Of a stretch of 7,063 nucleotides of DNA, positions 1-5,562 are shown piece after piece. The stretch spans positions 1 through 7,063 of the forward strand of contig JAOPWG010000181.1 of NCBI GenBank assembly GCA_025965775.1, in the 5' to 3' direction. The translations under genes were made by a program, and so were the position numbers. The notes beneath the pieces are model-generated. The model did not search any database and was not told the DNA's origin. It was given only the letters and a program-made list of their open reading frames with translations. The DNA is from Modestobacter sp. (GTDB lineage: Bacteria; Actinomycetota; Actinomycetes; Mycobacteriales; Geodermatophilaceae). Each line of letters opens with the position of its first letter. Within the stretch, counting starts at the first letter, position 1.

Positions 1-1712
1 GTGAGCCGGATGCCCTGGTAGATGACCTCGAACCCGGAGTCACGGGCTCGGACGGCGATCTGCTCGGCGCCGTTGGAATGGCCGTCCAGGCCGGGCTTGC
101 CGACCAGGAAGCGCAGCCGTCCGCCCAGCTCCTCCCCGGTCGCCCGGACGCGCTCGCGCACATCGGCGAGCGTCTCATCGGCCTCGCCACCGCCGGAGGC
201 CGCGGCCACGCCGGTGGGGGCGCGGTACTCACCGAAGACCTCACGGAGGACGCCGGACCACTCTCCCGTCGTCACGCCCGCGCGAGCGCAGTCGAGGGTG
301 GCGGCCATGAGGTTGACGTCGCTGCCGGCCGCCTCGCGCAGGGCGTCGAGCGCCTGCCGCACCGGCTCGGGATCGCGCTCGGCCCGCCACTTCCGGACGG
401 CCTCCTGCGCAGCGTTCTCCACGGCCGGGTCGACGACCATGATCGCGGCGTCGAGGTCGGCGAGCAGCGGGTTGGGCTCGGTGGTCTGGAACCTGTTGAC
501 GCCGACGACGACGTCCTCACCGTTCTCGATCCTGCGACGCCGCTCGGCCAGCGACCCGACCATGGCGCTCTTCATGTAGCCGGACTCGACCGCGGCGACG
601 GCACCGCCCATGTCCTGCACCCGCGCGATCTCGGCACGGGCGCCCTCCACGAGCTGGGCCACCTTCTGCTCCACGACGACGGATCCGGTGAACAGGTCGT
701 CGTACTCGAGCAGGTCGGTCTCGAAGGCGAGTACCTGCTGGAGCCGGAGGGACCACTGCTGGTCCCAGGGCCGCGGCAGCCCCAGTGCCTCGTTCCAGGC
801 CGGCAGCTGCACCGCCCGGGCGCGGGAGTCCCGGGAGAGGGTGACCGCCAGCATCTCCAGCACGATCCGCTGGACGTTGTTCTCGGGCTGGGCCTCGGTG
901 AGGCCCAGGGAGTTCACCTGCACGCCGTAGCGGAAGCGGCGGTGCTTGGGGTCCTCGACGCCGTAGCGCTCCTTCGTCAACTCATCCCAGAGCTGGGTGA
1001 AGGCGCGCATCTTGCACATCTCCTCGACGAAGCGGACCCCCGCGTTGACGAAGAAGGAGATGCGGGCGACGACCTCGCCGAAGCGCTCCTGCGGCACCTG
1101 GCCGGAGTCGCGCACGGAGTCCAGGACGGCGATGGCGGTGCTGATCGCGTAGGCGATCTCCTGCACCGGCGTGGCCCCGGCCTCCTGCAGGTGATAACTG
1201 CAGATGTTGATCGGGTTCCACTTGGGCATGGTCGTGACCGTGTAGGCGACCATGTCGGTGATCAGCCGCATGCTCTGGGCCGGGGGGAAGACGTAGGTCC
1301 CGCGGGACAGGTACTCCTTGATGATGTCGTTCTGCGTCGTCCCGCCCAGCTCGGCGATGTCGTGCCCGTGCTCCTCGGCCACCACCTGGTAGAGCGCGAG
1401 CAGCCACATGGCGGTCGCGTTGATGGTCATCGACGTGTTCATCTCGTCCAGCGGGATGCCGTCGAAGAGGGCACGCATGTCACCGAGGTGGGTGACCGGG
1501 ACGCCGACCTTGCCGACCTCCCCCACGGCGAGCTCGTCGTCGGGGTCGTAGCCGGTCTGTGTGGGCAGGTCGAAGGCGACCGAGAGGCCGGTCTGCCCCT
1601 TCGACAGGTTGCGCCGGTACAGGGCGTTGGACTCGGCCGGCGAGGAGTGGCCGGCGTAGGTGCGCATGACCCAGGGGCGGTCGCGCTCCTTCGGCGATGA
1701 AGGGAACGGCAT
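1..1712 (-). CDS. meaA: Ethylmalonyl-CoA mutase (MeaA/Ecm), C-terminus cut by window edge
   Basis: Adenosylcobalamin-dependent acyl-CoA mutase, expected to convert (2R)-ethylmalonyl-CoA to methylsuccinyl-CoA in the cytosolic ethylmalonyl-CoA pathway of acetyl-CoA assimilation. I translated 570 complete codons without a frameshift. The N-terminal TIM-barrel half carries DRPWVMRTYAGHS (11-23), LPTQTGYDPD (49-58), MNTSMTINATAMW (91-103) and WNPINICSYHLQEAG (165-179). These match Streptomyces MeaA rather than methylmalonyl-CoA mutase, which has THRGYD and NSISISGYHMQEAG at the equivalent places. A linker near residues 490-525 leads into the B12-binding domain, where DGHSNG (543-548) is the DxHxxG signature and His545 (codon 78-80) the lower axial cobalt ligand. 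Translation leaves the window at about IRLT, so roughly the last 100 residues are missing. The ATG at 1712 is preferred because the family begins just before DRPW. No Shine-Dalgarno is visible, which fits leaderless initiation. Known family alternatives are methylmalonyl- or isobutyryl-CoA mutase, both less likely on motifs. Confidence 0.93.
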   Translation of the reverse strand, partial: MPFPSSPKERDRPWVMRTYAGHSSPAESNALYRRNLSKGQTGLSVAFDLPTQTGYDPDDELAVGEVGKVGVPVTHLGDMRALFDGIPLDEMNTSMTINATAMWLLALYQVVAEEHGHDIAELGGTTQNDIIKEYLSRGTYVFPPAQSMRLITDMVAYTVTTMPKWNPINICSYHLQEAGATPVQEIAYAISTAIAVLDSVRDSGQVPQERFGEVVARISFFVNAGVRFVEEMCKMRAFTQLWDELTKERYGVEDPKHRRFRYGVQVNSLGLTEAQPENNVQRIVLEMLAVTLSRDSRARAVQLPAWNEALGLPRPWDQQWSLRLQQVLAFETDLLEYDDLFTGSVVVEQKVAQLVEGARAEIARVQDMGGAVAAVESGYMKSAMVGSLAERRRRIENGEDVVVGVNRFQTTEPNPLLADLDAAIMVVDPAVENAAQEAVRKWRAERDPEPVRQALDALREAAGSDVNLMAATLDCARAGVTTGEWSGVLREVFGEYRAPTGVAAASGGGEADETLADVRERVRATGEELGGRLRFLVGKPGLDGHSNGAEQIAVRARDSGFEVIYQGIRL

Positions 1713-1720
1713 GCCACCGG

Positions 1721-1726
1721 AGTCTA
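1721..1726 (-). promoter_or_regulatory. Putative -10 box TAGACT of meaA
   Basis: On the minus strand TAGACT fits the actinobacterial TAnnnT -10 pattern. Only eight bases separate it from the meaA ATG, so a normal start site would fall about two bases before the start codon, giving an essentially leaderless mRNA. No convincing -35 box is visible; an inverted repeat occupies the spacer instead. Promoter assignment is inference. Confidence 0.45.
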
Positions 1727-1728
1727 GG

Positions 1729-1750
1729 GTGGCTACCCGTCAGTAGCCAC
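1729..1750. repeat. Perfect 8-bp inverted repeat upstream of meaA (possible operator)
   Basis: GTGGCTAC (1729-1736) and GTAGCCAC (1743-1750) are exact reverse complements separated by six bases. The repeat lies just upstream of the proposed meaA -10 box, where a repressor or activator dimer would commonly bind. If the meaA transcript is leaderless the element is not in the mRNA, which favours a DNA operator over an RNA hairpin. The binding protein is unknown. Confidence 0.45.
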
Positions 1751-1833
1751 GGGGGCCGCCCACCCGCCGGTGGCACACTCGACAGCGAGCCCCGGCCGTC
1801 CCGACCGGGGCCGTCGCCCAGTCGGGGGTCCGC

Positions 1834-2163
1834 GTGCCGATCGACGCCGGGAGCCTGGACTACGCGGTCGGTCCGGCGATCGCCGTGATCACGGTCGGCC
1901 TGATCGCACTGTTCCTGCGCTGGGCCTTCTCCTCCTCCGGCGGCGCGCCGAGGCGCGGTGGCGCCGGGACCGGCGAGGGGCTCCTCACGCCGATCGCCTC
2001 GCTCGCCCGCCCCGAGTCGGCACTGGCGCTGCGGGCGCTGCTGTCCGACGCCGGGATCCGCTCCACCCTCCGCGAGCCCGCACCGCACCGCACCGACGTG
2101 CTGGTCTTCCCCGAGGACGCCCAGCGGGCCCGCGCGCTGGCGATGTCCTTCCGCGGCGACTGA
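1834..2163 (+). CDS. Membrane-anchored small protein, DUF2007-like
   Basis: A 109-residue protein read from GTG at 1834. A single hydrophobic segment at about residues 11-29 should span the membrane, probably as an N-terminal anchor. It is followed by a Gly/Pro/Arg-rich linker (about 35-49). The C-terminal part, including ALALRALLSDAGI (63-75) and TDVLVFPEDAQRARALA (87-103), resembles the short alpha-beta fold of DUF2007 'putative signal transducing' proteins, which typically carry a helix ending in LLxxAGI and a strand followed by a second helix. This match is pattern recognition only. The ribosome binding site is poor (a GGGGG run six bases before the GTG), so an alternative start is possible. 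The gene diverges from meaA and converges on murA. Its function is unknown; the codon third positions are strongly GC-rich, as expected for a real gene. Confidence 0.68.
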   Translation: MPIDAGSLDYAVGPAIAVITVGLIALFLRWAFSSSGGAPRRGGAGTGEGLLTPIASLARPESALALRALLSDAGIRSTLREPAPHRTDVLVFPEDAQRARALAMSFRGD

Positions 2164-2165
2164 CG

Positions 2166-2200
2166 CCGGCTGCCGATCCCGGTTCAGCCCGGGCGGCCGG
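2166..2200. terminator. Possible bidirectional terminator between the convergent 109-residue gene and murA
   Basis: CCGGCTGCC (2166-2174) can pair with GGCGGCCGG (2192-2200) over nine positions, one of them a G-U wobble, leaving a 17-base loop. The hairpin starts just past the plus-strand stop codon and overlaps the last codons of murA. There is no T-tract on either side, so it would be a GC-hairpin type at best. Confidence 0.3.
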
Positions 2201-3467
2201 TCCGCTCGATCGTGACCCCGACGCCGCGCAGCTGCTCGGCGAAGTCCGGGTACCCGCGGTCGATGTGCCGCACGTCCTGCACTTCGGTGACGCCGTCGGA
2301 CAGCAGCCCGGCCAGGACCAGGCCGGCCCCCGCGCGGATGTCGGTGGCCAGCACGGGGGCGCTGGAGAGCCGCTCCCGACCGCGCACCACCGCGTGGTGC
2401 CCGTCGATGCGCACGTTGGCACCGAGCCGGACCAGCTCGTTGACGAACATGAACCGGCCCTCGAAGACGTTCTCGGTGATCAGCGCGGTGCCGGTGGAGA
2501 CCGCCGACAGCGCCACCGCCATCGGCTGCAGGTCCGTCGGGAAGCCCGGGTAGGGCAGCGTGACGACGTCGACACCGCGCGGTCGCTCCGCCATCGCCAC
2601 CCGCACCCCGTCGGGCAGCGCCTCCACGGTGGCCCCGGCGCCGACCAGCTTCTCCAGGGGCACGGTCAGGTGCTCGGCGACAGCGCGCTCGATGAGCACG
2701 TCGCCGCGGGTCATCACCGCGCCGATGGCCCAGGTGCCGGCGACGATCCGGTCCGGGACGGTGGTGTAGGCCACCGGCTGCAGTTCGTCGACGCCCTGGA
2801 CGGTGATGGTCGAGGTGCCGGCCCCGTCGATCCGGGCGCCCATGGCGATGAGCATCCGGCACAGATCGCTGATCTCCGGTTCGCGGGCGGCGTTGTCCAC
2901 GATCGTGGTGCCCTCGGCGAGCACGGCGGCCATCACCAGGTTCTCCGTGGCCCCCCCCGAGGGGAAGTCCAGCCAGATCGACGTCCCGACCAGCTTCGGC
3001 GCGGTGGCGATCAGGAACCCGTGCTCGTTGACCACGGTCGCGCCCAGTCGCTCGAGGCCGGCGATGTGCATGTCCAGGCCCCGCGAGCCGATCGCGTCCC
3101 CGCCGGGCAGCGCGACCTTCGCCGTCCCGAGCCGGGCGACGAGCGGACCGAGCACGCTGATCGAGGCCCGCATCCGGCGCACCAGGTCGTAGTCGGTCTC
3201 GCTGGAGGGCCGCTCAGGGACGTCGATGTGCACCCGGCCGCCACCGCCGCTGCCGGCCGGGTACCGCTGGAAGGACACACCGCAGCCCAGCCGGCGCAGC
3301 ACCTCGCTCATGATCTCCACGTCGAGGATGTCCGGGACCTCCTCGAGGGTGGTCCGGCCAGTAGCCAGCAGCGCGGCGGCCATCAGCTTCAGGGCGCTGT
3401 TCTTCGCACCGGTCACCCGGACCCGACCTCGCAGCGACGCACCGCCGGTCACCGAGAAGCAGTCCAC
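2184..3467 (-). CDS. murA: UDP-N-acetylglucosamine 1-carboxyvinyltransferase (MurA), Asp-type active site
   Basis: Cytosolic enzyme that transfers enolpyruvate from phosphoenolpyruvate to UDP-GlcNAc, the first committed step of peptidoglycan synthesis. The 427-residue length is normal for the family. Visible landmarks are Lys22 in GAKNSALK, the catalytic loop LPGGDAIGSRGLDMH (120-134), PYPGFPTDLQPMA (305-317) with Asp312 matching the catalytic aspartate, TENVFEGRF (331-339), SDIRAGAGLVLAG-like sequence around 375-387, and HIDRGY (401-406) with Arg404. The loop residue that is Cys115 in E. coli is Asp124 here (codon 3096-3098), as in M. tuberculosis MurA. A short Gly-rich insertion sits at about 71-77. 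The start is GTG at 3467: the protein then begins MDCFSVTGG, aligning with the known N-terminus, and a TAGGCT box lies exactly six bases upstream, suggesting leaderless expression. It shares a divergent promoter region with the adenosyltransferase gene. Confidence 0.97.
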   Translation of the reverse strand: MDCFSVTGGASLRGRVRVTGAKNSALKLMAAALLATGRTTLEEVPDILDVEIMSEVLRRLGCGVSFQRYPAGSGGGGRVHIDVPERPSSETDYDLVRRMRASISVLGPLVARLGTAKVALPGGDAIGSRGLDMHIAGLERLGATVVNEHGFLIATAPKLVGTSIWLDFPSGGATENLVMAAVLAEGTTIVDNAAREPEISDLCRMLIAMGARIDGAGTSTITVQGVDELQPVAYTTVPDRIVAGTWAIGAVMTRGDVLIERAVAEHLTVPLEKLVGAGATVEALPDGVRVAMAERPRGVDVVTLPYPGFPTDLQPMAVALSAVSTGTALITENVFEGRFMFVNELVRLGANVRIDGHHAVVRGRERLSSAPVLATDIRAGAGLVLAGLLSDGVTEVQDVRHIDRGYPDFAEQLRGVGVTIERTGRPG

Positions 3468-3473
3468 CGACCC

Positions 3474-3479
3474 AGCCTA
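3474..3479 (-). promoter_or_regulatory. Putative -10 box TAGGCT of murA (leaderless)
   Basis: Minus-strand TAGGCT matches TAnnnT. Six bases (GGGTCG) separate it from the murA GTG, so the expected start site is the G of the start codon. No Shine-Dalgarno can be placed in front of this start, in agreement with a leaderless mRNA. No clear -35 box was found. Confidence 0.5.
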
Positions 3480-3547
3480 GAGGCGCGCGCCCGGGAGCCG
3501 TCACAGAGCACCGGCCGCCATGGACCGCCGGCCCGGCCTGCGCGTCC

Positions 3548-3553
3548 TAGGCT
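3548..3553 (+). promoter_or_regulatory. Putative -10 box TAGGCT of the adenosyltransferase gene (leaderless)
   Basis: Plus-strand TAGGCT is followed by six bases (TGGCGC) and then the ATG at 3560, so the expected start site is the A of the start codon. The hexamer and spacing are the same as those used for murA in the opposite direction. No recognisable -35 box sits 16-18 bases upstream. Confidence 0.5.
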
Positions 3554-3559
3554 TGGCGC

Positions 3560-4174
3560 ATGACCGTCCGGCTCACGCGCATCTACACCAAGACCGGCGA
3601 CGCCGGGCAGACCCACCTGGGCGACATGAGCCGGGTGGCCAAGACCGACCCCCGGCTGGTCGCCTACGCCGACGTCGACGAGACCAACAGCGTGCTGGGG
3701 GTGGCGATCGCGCTGGGCGCGCCGGCACCGGACCTGGCCGAGCTGCTGCGCAGCGTGCAGAACGACCTGTTCGACGTCGGTGCGGACCTCTCCACCCCGG
3801 TCACGGCGGCACCCGAGCACCCGCCCCTGCGGATCACCGCCGCCTACACCGAGCGGCTGGAGGCGGCCTGCGACCTCGCCAACGAGCAGCTGCCGTCCCT
3901 GACCTCCTTCGTGCTGCCCGGCGGCACCGCGCTGGCCGCGTTGCTGCACCAGGCGCGCACCGTGGCCCGGCGGGCCGAGCGCAGCGTGTGGACCCTGCTG
4001 GCCGTCGACGCCGACCGGACCAATGCCGAGACCGTGCGCTACCTCAACCGGCTGTCGGATCTGCTGTTCATCCTGGCCCGGGCGGCGAACACCGACGGCG
4101 ACGTTCTCTGGGAGCCCGGTGCGCACAGCGGTGTGCACGCCCAGCGGGCCGCGCGGGAGAGCCGGGACAGCTGA
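3560..4174 (+). CDS. pduO: PduO-type ATP:cob(I)alamin adenosyltransferase
   Basis: Transfers the 5'-deoxyadenosyl group of ATP to cob(I)alamin, making adenosylcobalamin for B12-dependent mutases and other radical enzymes. The 204-residue protein has the full PduO/MMAB pattern: N-terminal ATP-binding TKTGDAGQT (10-18), YADVDETNS (36-44), QNDLFDVGADLSTP (67-80), the helix with ARRAERSVW (136-144) whose Arg and Glu residues form the ATP/active site in relatives, and VRYLNRLSDLLFILAR (159-174). Length and motif order are typical, and the protein is soluble with no signal peptide. The ATG at 3560 is the natural start, just before VRLTRIYTKTGD, with a TAGGCT box placed for leaderless transcription. 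The gene runs against its neighbours on both sides. In M. tuberculosis the homologue (Rv1314c) also sits between the atp operon and murA in opposite orientation. Its product could serve the MeaA mutase encoded about 1.8 kb away. Confidence 0.96.
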   Translation: MTVRLTRIYTKTGDAGQTHLGDMSRVAKTDPRLVAYADVDETNSVLGVAIALGAPAPDLAELLRSVQNDLFDVGADLSTPVTAAPEHPPLRITAAYTERLEAACDLANEQLPSLTSFVLPGGTALAALLHQARTVARRAERSVWTLLAVDADRTNAETVRYLNRLSDLLFILARAANTDGDVLWEPGAHSGVHAQRAARESRDS

Positions 4175-4196
4175 CCGGGCGCCGGCCCTAGCGGTC
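4173..4196. terminator. Weak hairpin between convergent pduO and DUF2550 genes
   Basis: GGGC (4177-4180) and GCCC (4185-4188) flank a four-base loop. GACC (4173-4176) can pair with GGTC (4193-4196) below it, leaving a four-base bulge. It overlaps both stop codons, where a shared terminator would be expected. The stem is short and no T-tract follows, so the call is tentative. Confidence 0.22.
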
Positions 4197-4592
4197 GACC
4201 GGCGGGGCCGACTCGATCCAGGACAGGAACCCGGTCACCGTCGAGGAGTCCATCGCCAGCTCCTGCGGCCCGGCGCCGGTCCGGCAGGTCAGCACCACGC
4301 TCTCGGCCGGCAGCGCGAGGTCGTCCCTGGTGGGGCGGCGCCGGGCGTCGACGTGGAACTCCGAGCGGCAAAGCCGCTGATTGGGCCGCACCGACAGCGA
4401 CAGGGCGCGGTACCAGAGGAGGGTGTCGCCGGAGTACCAGGCCACCCCCACCGCCCACCGGGGCGTGCCCGCCGGTCGCAGCCACATGGTGACCGCGCCC
4501 AGGCCTGAGAGCAGGAAACGGCGCCGCAGCAGGAAGGCAGCGACCAGGGCGACGACCAGCAGGCCGGCCAGGACCAGGACGACGGTGATCAC
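4188..4592 (-). CDS. DUF2550 family membrane-anchored protein
   Basis: A 134-residue protein of the actinobacterial DUF2550 family, function unknown. Residues 2-22 form a strongly hydrophobic segment followed by Arg-rich LRRR, predicting one N-terminal transmembrane helix with the remainder probably cytoplasmic by the positive-inside rule. The soluble part includes AVGVAWYSGDTLLWYRALSLS (47-67), RPNQRLCRSEF (69-79) and the C-terminal FLSWIES (122-128). The M. tuberculosis homologue Rv1312, as I recall it, ends in a similar FLSWLES and is also encoded directly after atpC. The start is a GTG at 4592; a weak GGTGA lies upstream of it. The gene follows atpC by 30 bases on the same strand, so co-transcription with atpC is likely. 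The constant position beside ATP synthase hints at a link with energy metabolism or with the neighbouring envelope gene, but nothing in the sequence establishes one. Confidence 0.92.
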   Translation of the reverse strand: MITVVLVLAGLLVVALVAAFLLRRRFLLSGLGAVTMWLRPAGTPRWAVGVAWYSGDTLLWYRALSLSVRPNQRLCRSEFHVDARRRPTRDDLALPAESVVLTCRTGAGPQELAMDSSTVTGFLSWIESAPPVDR

Positions 4593-4622
4593 CGGGTCAC
4601 CAGCAGCCTGGCCGGTCGGGAT

Positions 4623-5012
4623 TCAGGCGTCCTGGCCGGCGGCCCGGAGCCGGGACTGGGCCCGCCGGGCGGCAGCGACGGCCTCCGGCTCGTCGCCGGC
4701 CTGCTCGGCCCGGCGCAGGGCCTCGCGGGCGCGCTCGACGTCGATCTCGGTGGAGATCTCCGCGGTCTCGGCCAGGATCGACACCCCCCGCTCGGTCACC
4801 GAGAGGAAACCCCCGTGGGCGGCCACGATCAGCTCGTCGCCGGCCTCCGGTCGGATGCGCACCACTCCGCCGGGCGCGAGCTCGCCGAGCAGCGGGGCGT
4901 GCCCGGGCAGGACACCCAGCTCACCCTCGGTGGTACGGGCGATGACCATGCTGGCCTCGCCGGACCAGATCATCCGCTCCACGGCCACGAGCTCGACCTG
5001 CAGGGTCGCCAC
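4623..5012 (-). CDS. atpC: F1F0 ATP synthase epsilon subunit
   Basis: Epsilon is part of the central rotor stalk of the F1 sector on the cytoplasmic face of the membrane. It couples gamma rotation to the c-ring and can inhibit ATP hydrolysis. Starting at GTG 5012 the protein is 129 residues, within the usual 120-140. The N-terminal beta-sandwich shows ELVAVERMIWSGEAS (7-21), TEGELGVLPGHAPLLGEL (28-45) and AAHGGFLSV (63-71), all family hallmarks. The C-terminal helical pair spans EIDVERAREALRRAE through about 124. The frame is open further upstream to a GTG at 5084, which would add 24 residues. I prefer 5012 because GAGGAG stands four bases before it and because homologues begin close to the first strand. 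The gene follows the 75-residue gene by 177 bases rather than directly abutting atpD, which is unusual. A TAGACT box at 5103-5108 may give it its own promoter. Confidence 0.95.
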   Translation of the reverse strand: MATLQVELVAVERMIWSGEASMVIARTTEGELGVLPGHAPLLGELAPGGVVRIRPEAGDELIVAAHGGFLSVTERGVSILAETAEISTEIDVERAREALRRAEQAGDEPEAVAAARRAQSRLRAAGQDA

Positions 5013-5016
5013 GTCA

Positions 5017-5022
5017 CTCCTC
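5017..5022 (-). promoter_or_regulatory. Ribosome binding site of atpC
   Basis: Minus-strand GAGGAG lies four bases (TGAC) upstream of the GTG at 5012. It decides the start over the in-frame GTG at 5084, which has no comparable site. The spacing is slightly short but acceptable. Confidence 0.7.
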
Positions 5023-5102
5023 GGGGTCCACCACGCCGGCGATGGGGAACCGGCGGGTGCAGGGCCGCCGGTCCGGGTGGACACGACGACGGGTCGTTCA
5101 GA

Positions 5103-5108
5103 AGTCTA
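5103..5108 (-). promoter_or_regulatory. Possible internal promoter for atpC (TAGACT)
   Basis: Minus-strand TAGACT is identical to the hexamer proposed for meaA. A start site near 5096 would give atpC a leader of roughly 84 bases. No good -35 box is visible 17 bases upstream. The idea is attractive mainly because a strong hairpin follows atpD, so atpC may need separate transcription. Confidence 0.35.
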
Positions 5109-5134
5109 CCGGCGGGGCGGAACGGCTGCGGCAG

Positions 5135-5170
5135 CGCTCCCCCGCGCCCCCGGACGGGAGGGCGCCAGCG
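5135..5170. terminator. GC-rich hairpin after the 75-residue gene
   Basis: GCGCCC (5144-5149) pairs with GGGCGC (5160-5165) around a ten-base loop. CGCT (5135-5138) and AGCG (5167-5170) could extend it after an internal loop. It begins about 20 bases past the stop codon of the small gene. No T-tract is present, so it may be only a by-product of base composition. Confidence 0.22.
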
Positions 5171-5190
5171 ACCGCCACGGACGCCTGACC

Positions 5191-5418
5191 TCAGGCGCTG
5201 CGGCGGTAGAGGACCGTCCACCGACCGACCCGCAACTGGGGGTGCCACACCGTCGAGGACGGCGCCCACTCCACGGTGTCGAAGGGCTCGGCCAGCGGCT
5301 CGACCGGGGCGTAGGGCGGCCAGCTCCAGTCCAGTCCGTCGCCCCGGGGGGCGCGGACCGGCGTGGTGGTCGACAGCTCCGGCTGGTTCCGGGCCGGACG
5401 ACGTTCCTCGCTGTGCAC
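5191..5418 (-). CDS. Uncharacterised 75-residue Trp/Pro-rich protein between atpD and atpC
   Basis: I do not recognise this protein. Evidence that it is real: a GTG at 5418 is preceded by AGGAG with a seven-base spacer, about the best ribosome binding site in the window, and 70 of 75 codons end in G or C, like the flanking genes. The sequence has five tryptophans (31, 33, 51, 58, 67) and eleven prolines. The first 28 residues are polar and probably disordered. The aromatic part includes LDWSWPPYAPVEP (29-41), FDTVEWAP (46-53) and RVGRWTVLYRR (63-73), which looks like a small strand-rich module ending in basic residues. There is no signal peptide or transmembrane segment. Its position between the beta and epsilon genes suggests expression with ATP synthase, but whether it touches the enzyme is unknown. 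The frame stays open upstream to 5673, inside atpD in a different reading frame, but that extension crosses the palindrome and has no support. Confidence 0.65.
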   Translation of the reverse strand: MHSEERRPARNQPELSTTTPVRAPRGDGLDWSWPPYAPVEPLAEPFDTVEWAPSSTVWHPQLRVGRWTVLYRRSA

Positions 5419-5425
5419 GGTGGTT

Positions 5426-5430
5426 CTCCT
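5426..5430 (-). promoter_or_regulatory. Ribosome binding site of the 75-residue gene
   Basis: Minus-strand AGGAG, seven bases before the GTG at 5418. It fixes the start inside a longer open frame and is the main argument that this small gene is translated. Confidence 0.65.
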
Positions 5431-5503
5431 GGTAGGGCGACCGCTGTTCGGCCGCACTGATCGACATGATCGACCTGTCGGGCCGATTGCTTGAACCGAC
5501 GGA

Positions 5504-5535
5504 GCACGACCACCCGATCGGATGGCCGGTCGTGC
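5504..5535. repeat. 8-bp inverted repeat in the leader of the 75-residue gene
   Basis: GCACGACC (5504-5511) and GGTCGTGC (5528-5535) are exact reverse complements separated by 16 bases, which include the palindrome CCGATCGG (5514-5521). It lies between the 40-bp palindrome and the small gene. It could be a second hairpin of a tandem terminator, an operator, or chance in GC-rich DNA. Nearby, TGATCGAC is repeated directly at 5458-5465 and 5467-5474. Confidence 0.3.
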
Positions 5536-5562
5536 CCCTGCGCGGTCGACCCGCCACGAACA

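Larger units (their letters stand above)
1712..1775. repeat. Outer 9-bp inverted repeat enclosing the meaA operator-like repeat
   Basis: TGCCACCGG (1712-1720) and CCGGTGGCA (1767-1775) are exact reverse complements. They enclose the shorter inverted repeat at 1729-1750. The left arm abuts and shares one base with the meaA start codon. Together the two repeats place the pentamer GTGGC four times in alternating orientation (1713-1717, 1729-1733, 1746-1750, 1770-1774). The arrangement is seen directly; any regulatory role is inference. Confidence 0.4.

Noticed and set aside
78..1700. Plus-strand open frame of about 540 codons opposite meaA
   Set aside because: The minus strand encodes a full-motif MeaA over the same bases. 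The plus frame gives a low-complexity Gly/Leu/Asp/His-rich product with no family features, a typical antisense shadow in high-GC DNA.
1789..1811. GCCCCGG / CCGGGGC hairpin upstream of the 109-residue gene
   Set aside because: Seven pairs made almost only of G and C with a nine-base loop are expected by chance at this base composition. No link to a start site could be made.
1480..2862. Minus-strand open frame of about 460 codons overlapping murA and meaA
   Set aside because: It runs through murA in the wrong frame and crosses the meaA promoter region. The composition is an Arg/Ala/Gly repeat-like shadow.
1770..3563. Plus-strand open frame of about 597 codons across the 109-residue gene and antisense to murA
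   Set aside because: Arg/Gly/Asp-rich sequence without domains. It overlaps two better-supported genes and is explained by the GC-rich codon bias of murA.
3449..4138. Minus-strand open frame of about 229 codons opposite the adenosyltransferase gene
   Set aside because: The plus strand has the complete PduO motif set. The antisense product has no recognisable features.
5013..5084. 24-residue N-terminal extension of atpC from GTG 5084
   Set aside because: The extension is Pro/Thr/Ser-rich and unlike epsilon N-termini. The GTG at 5012 has a clear GAGGAG site and gives the usual length.
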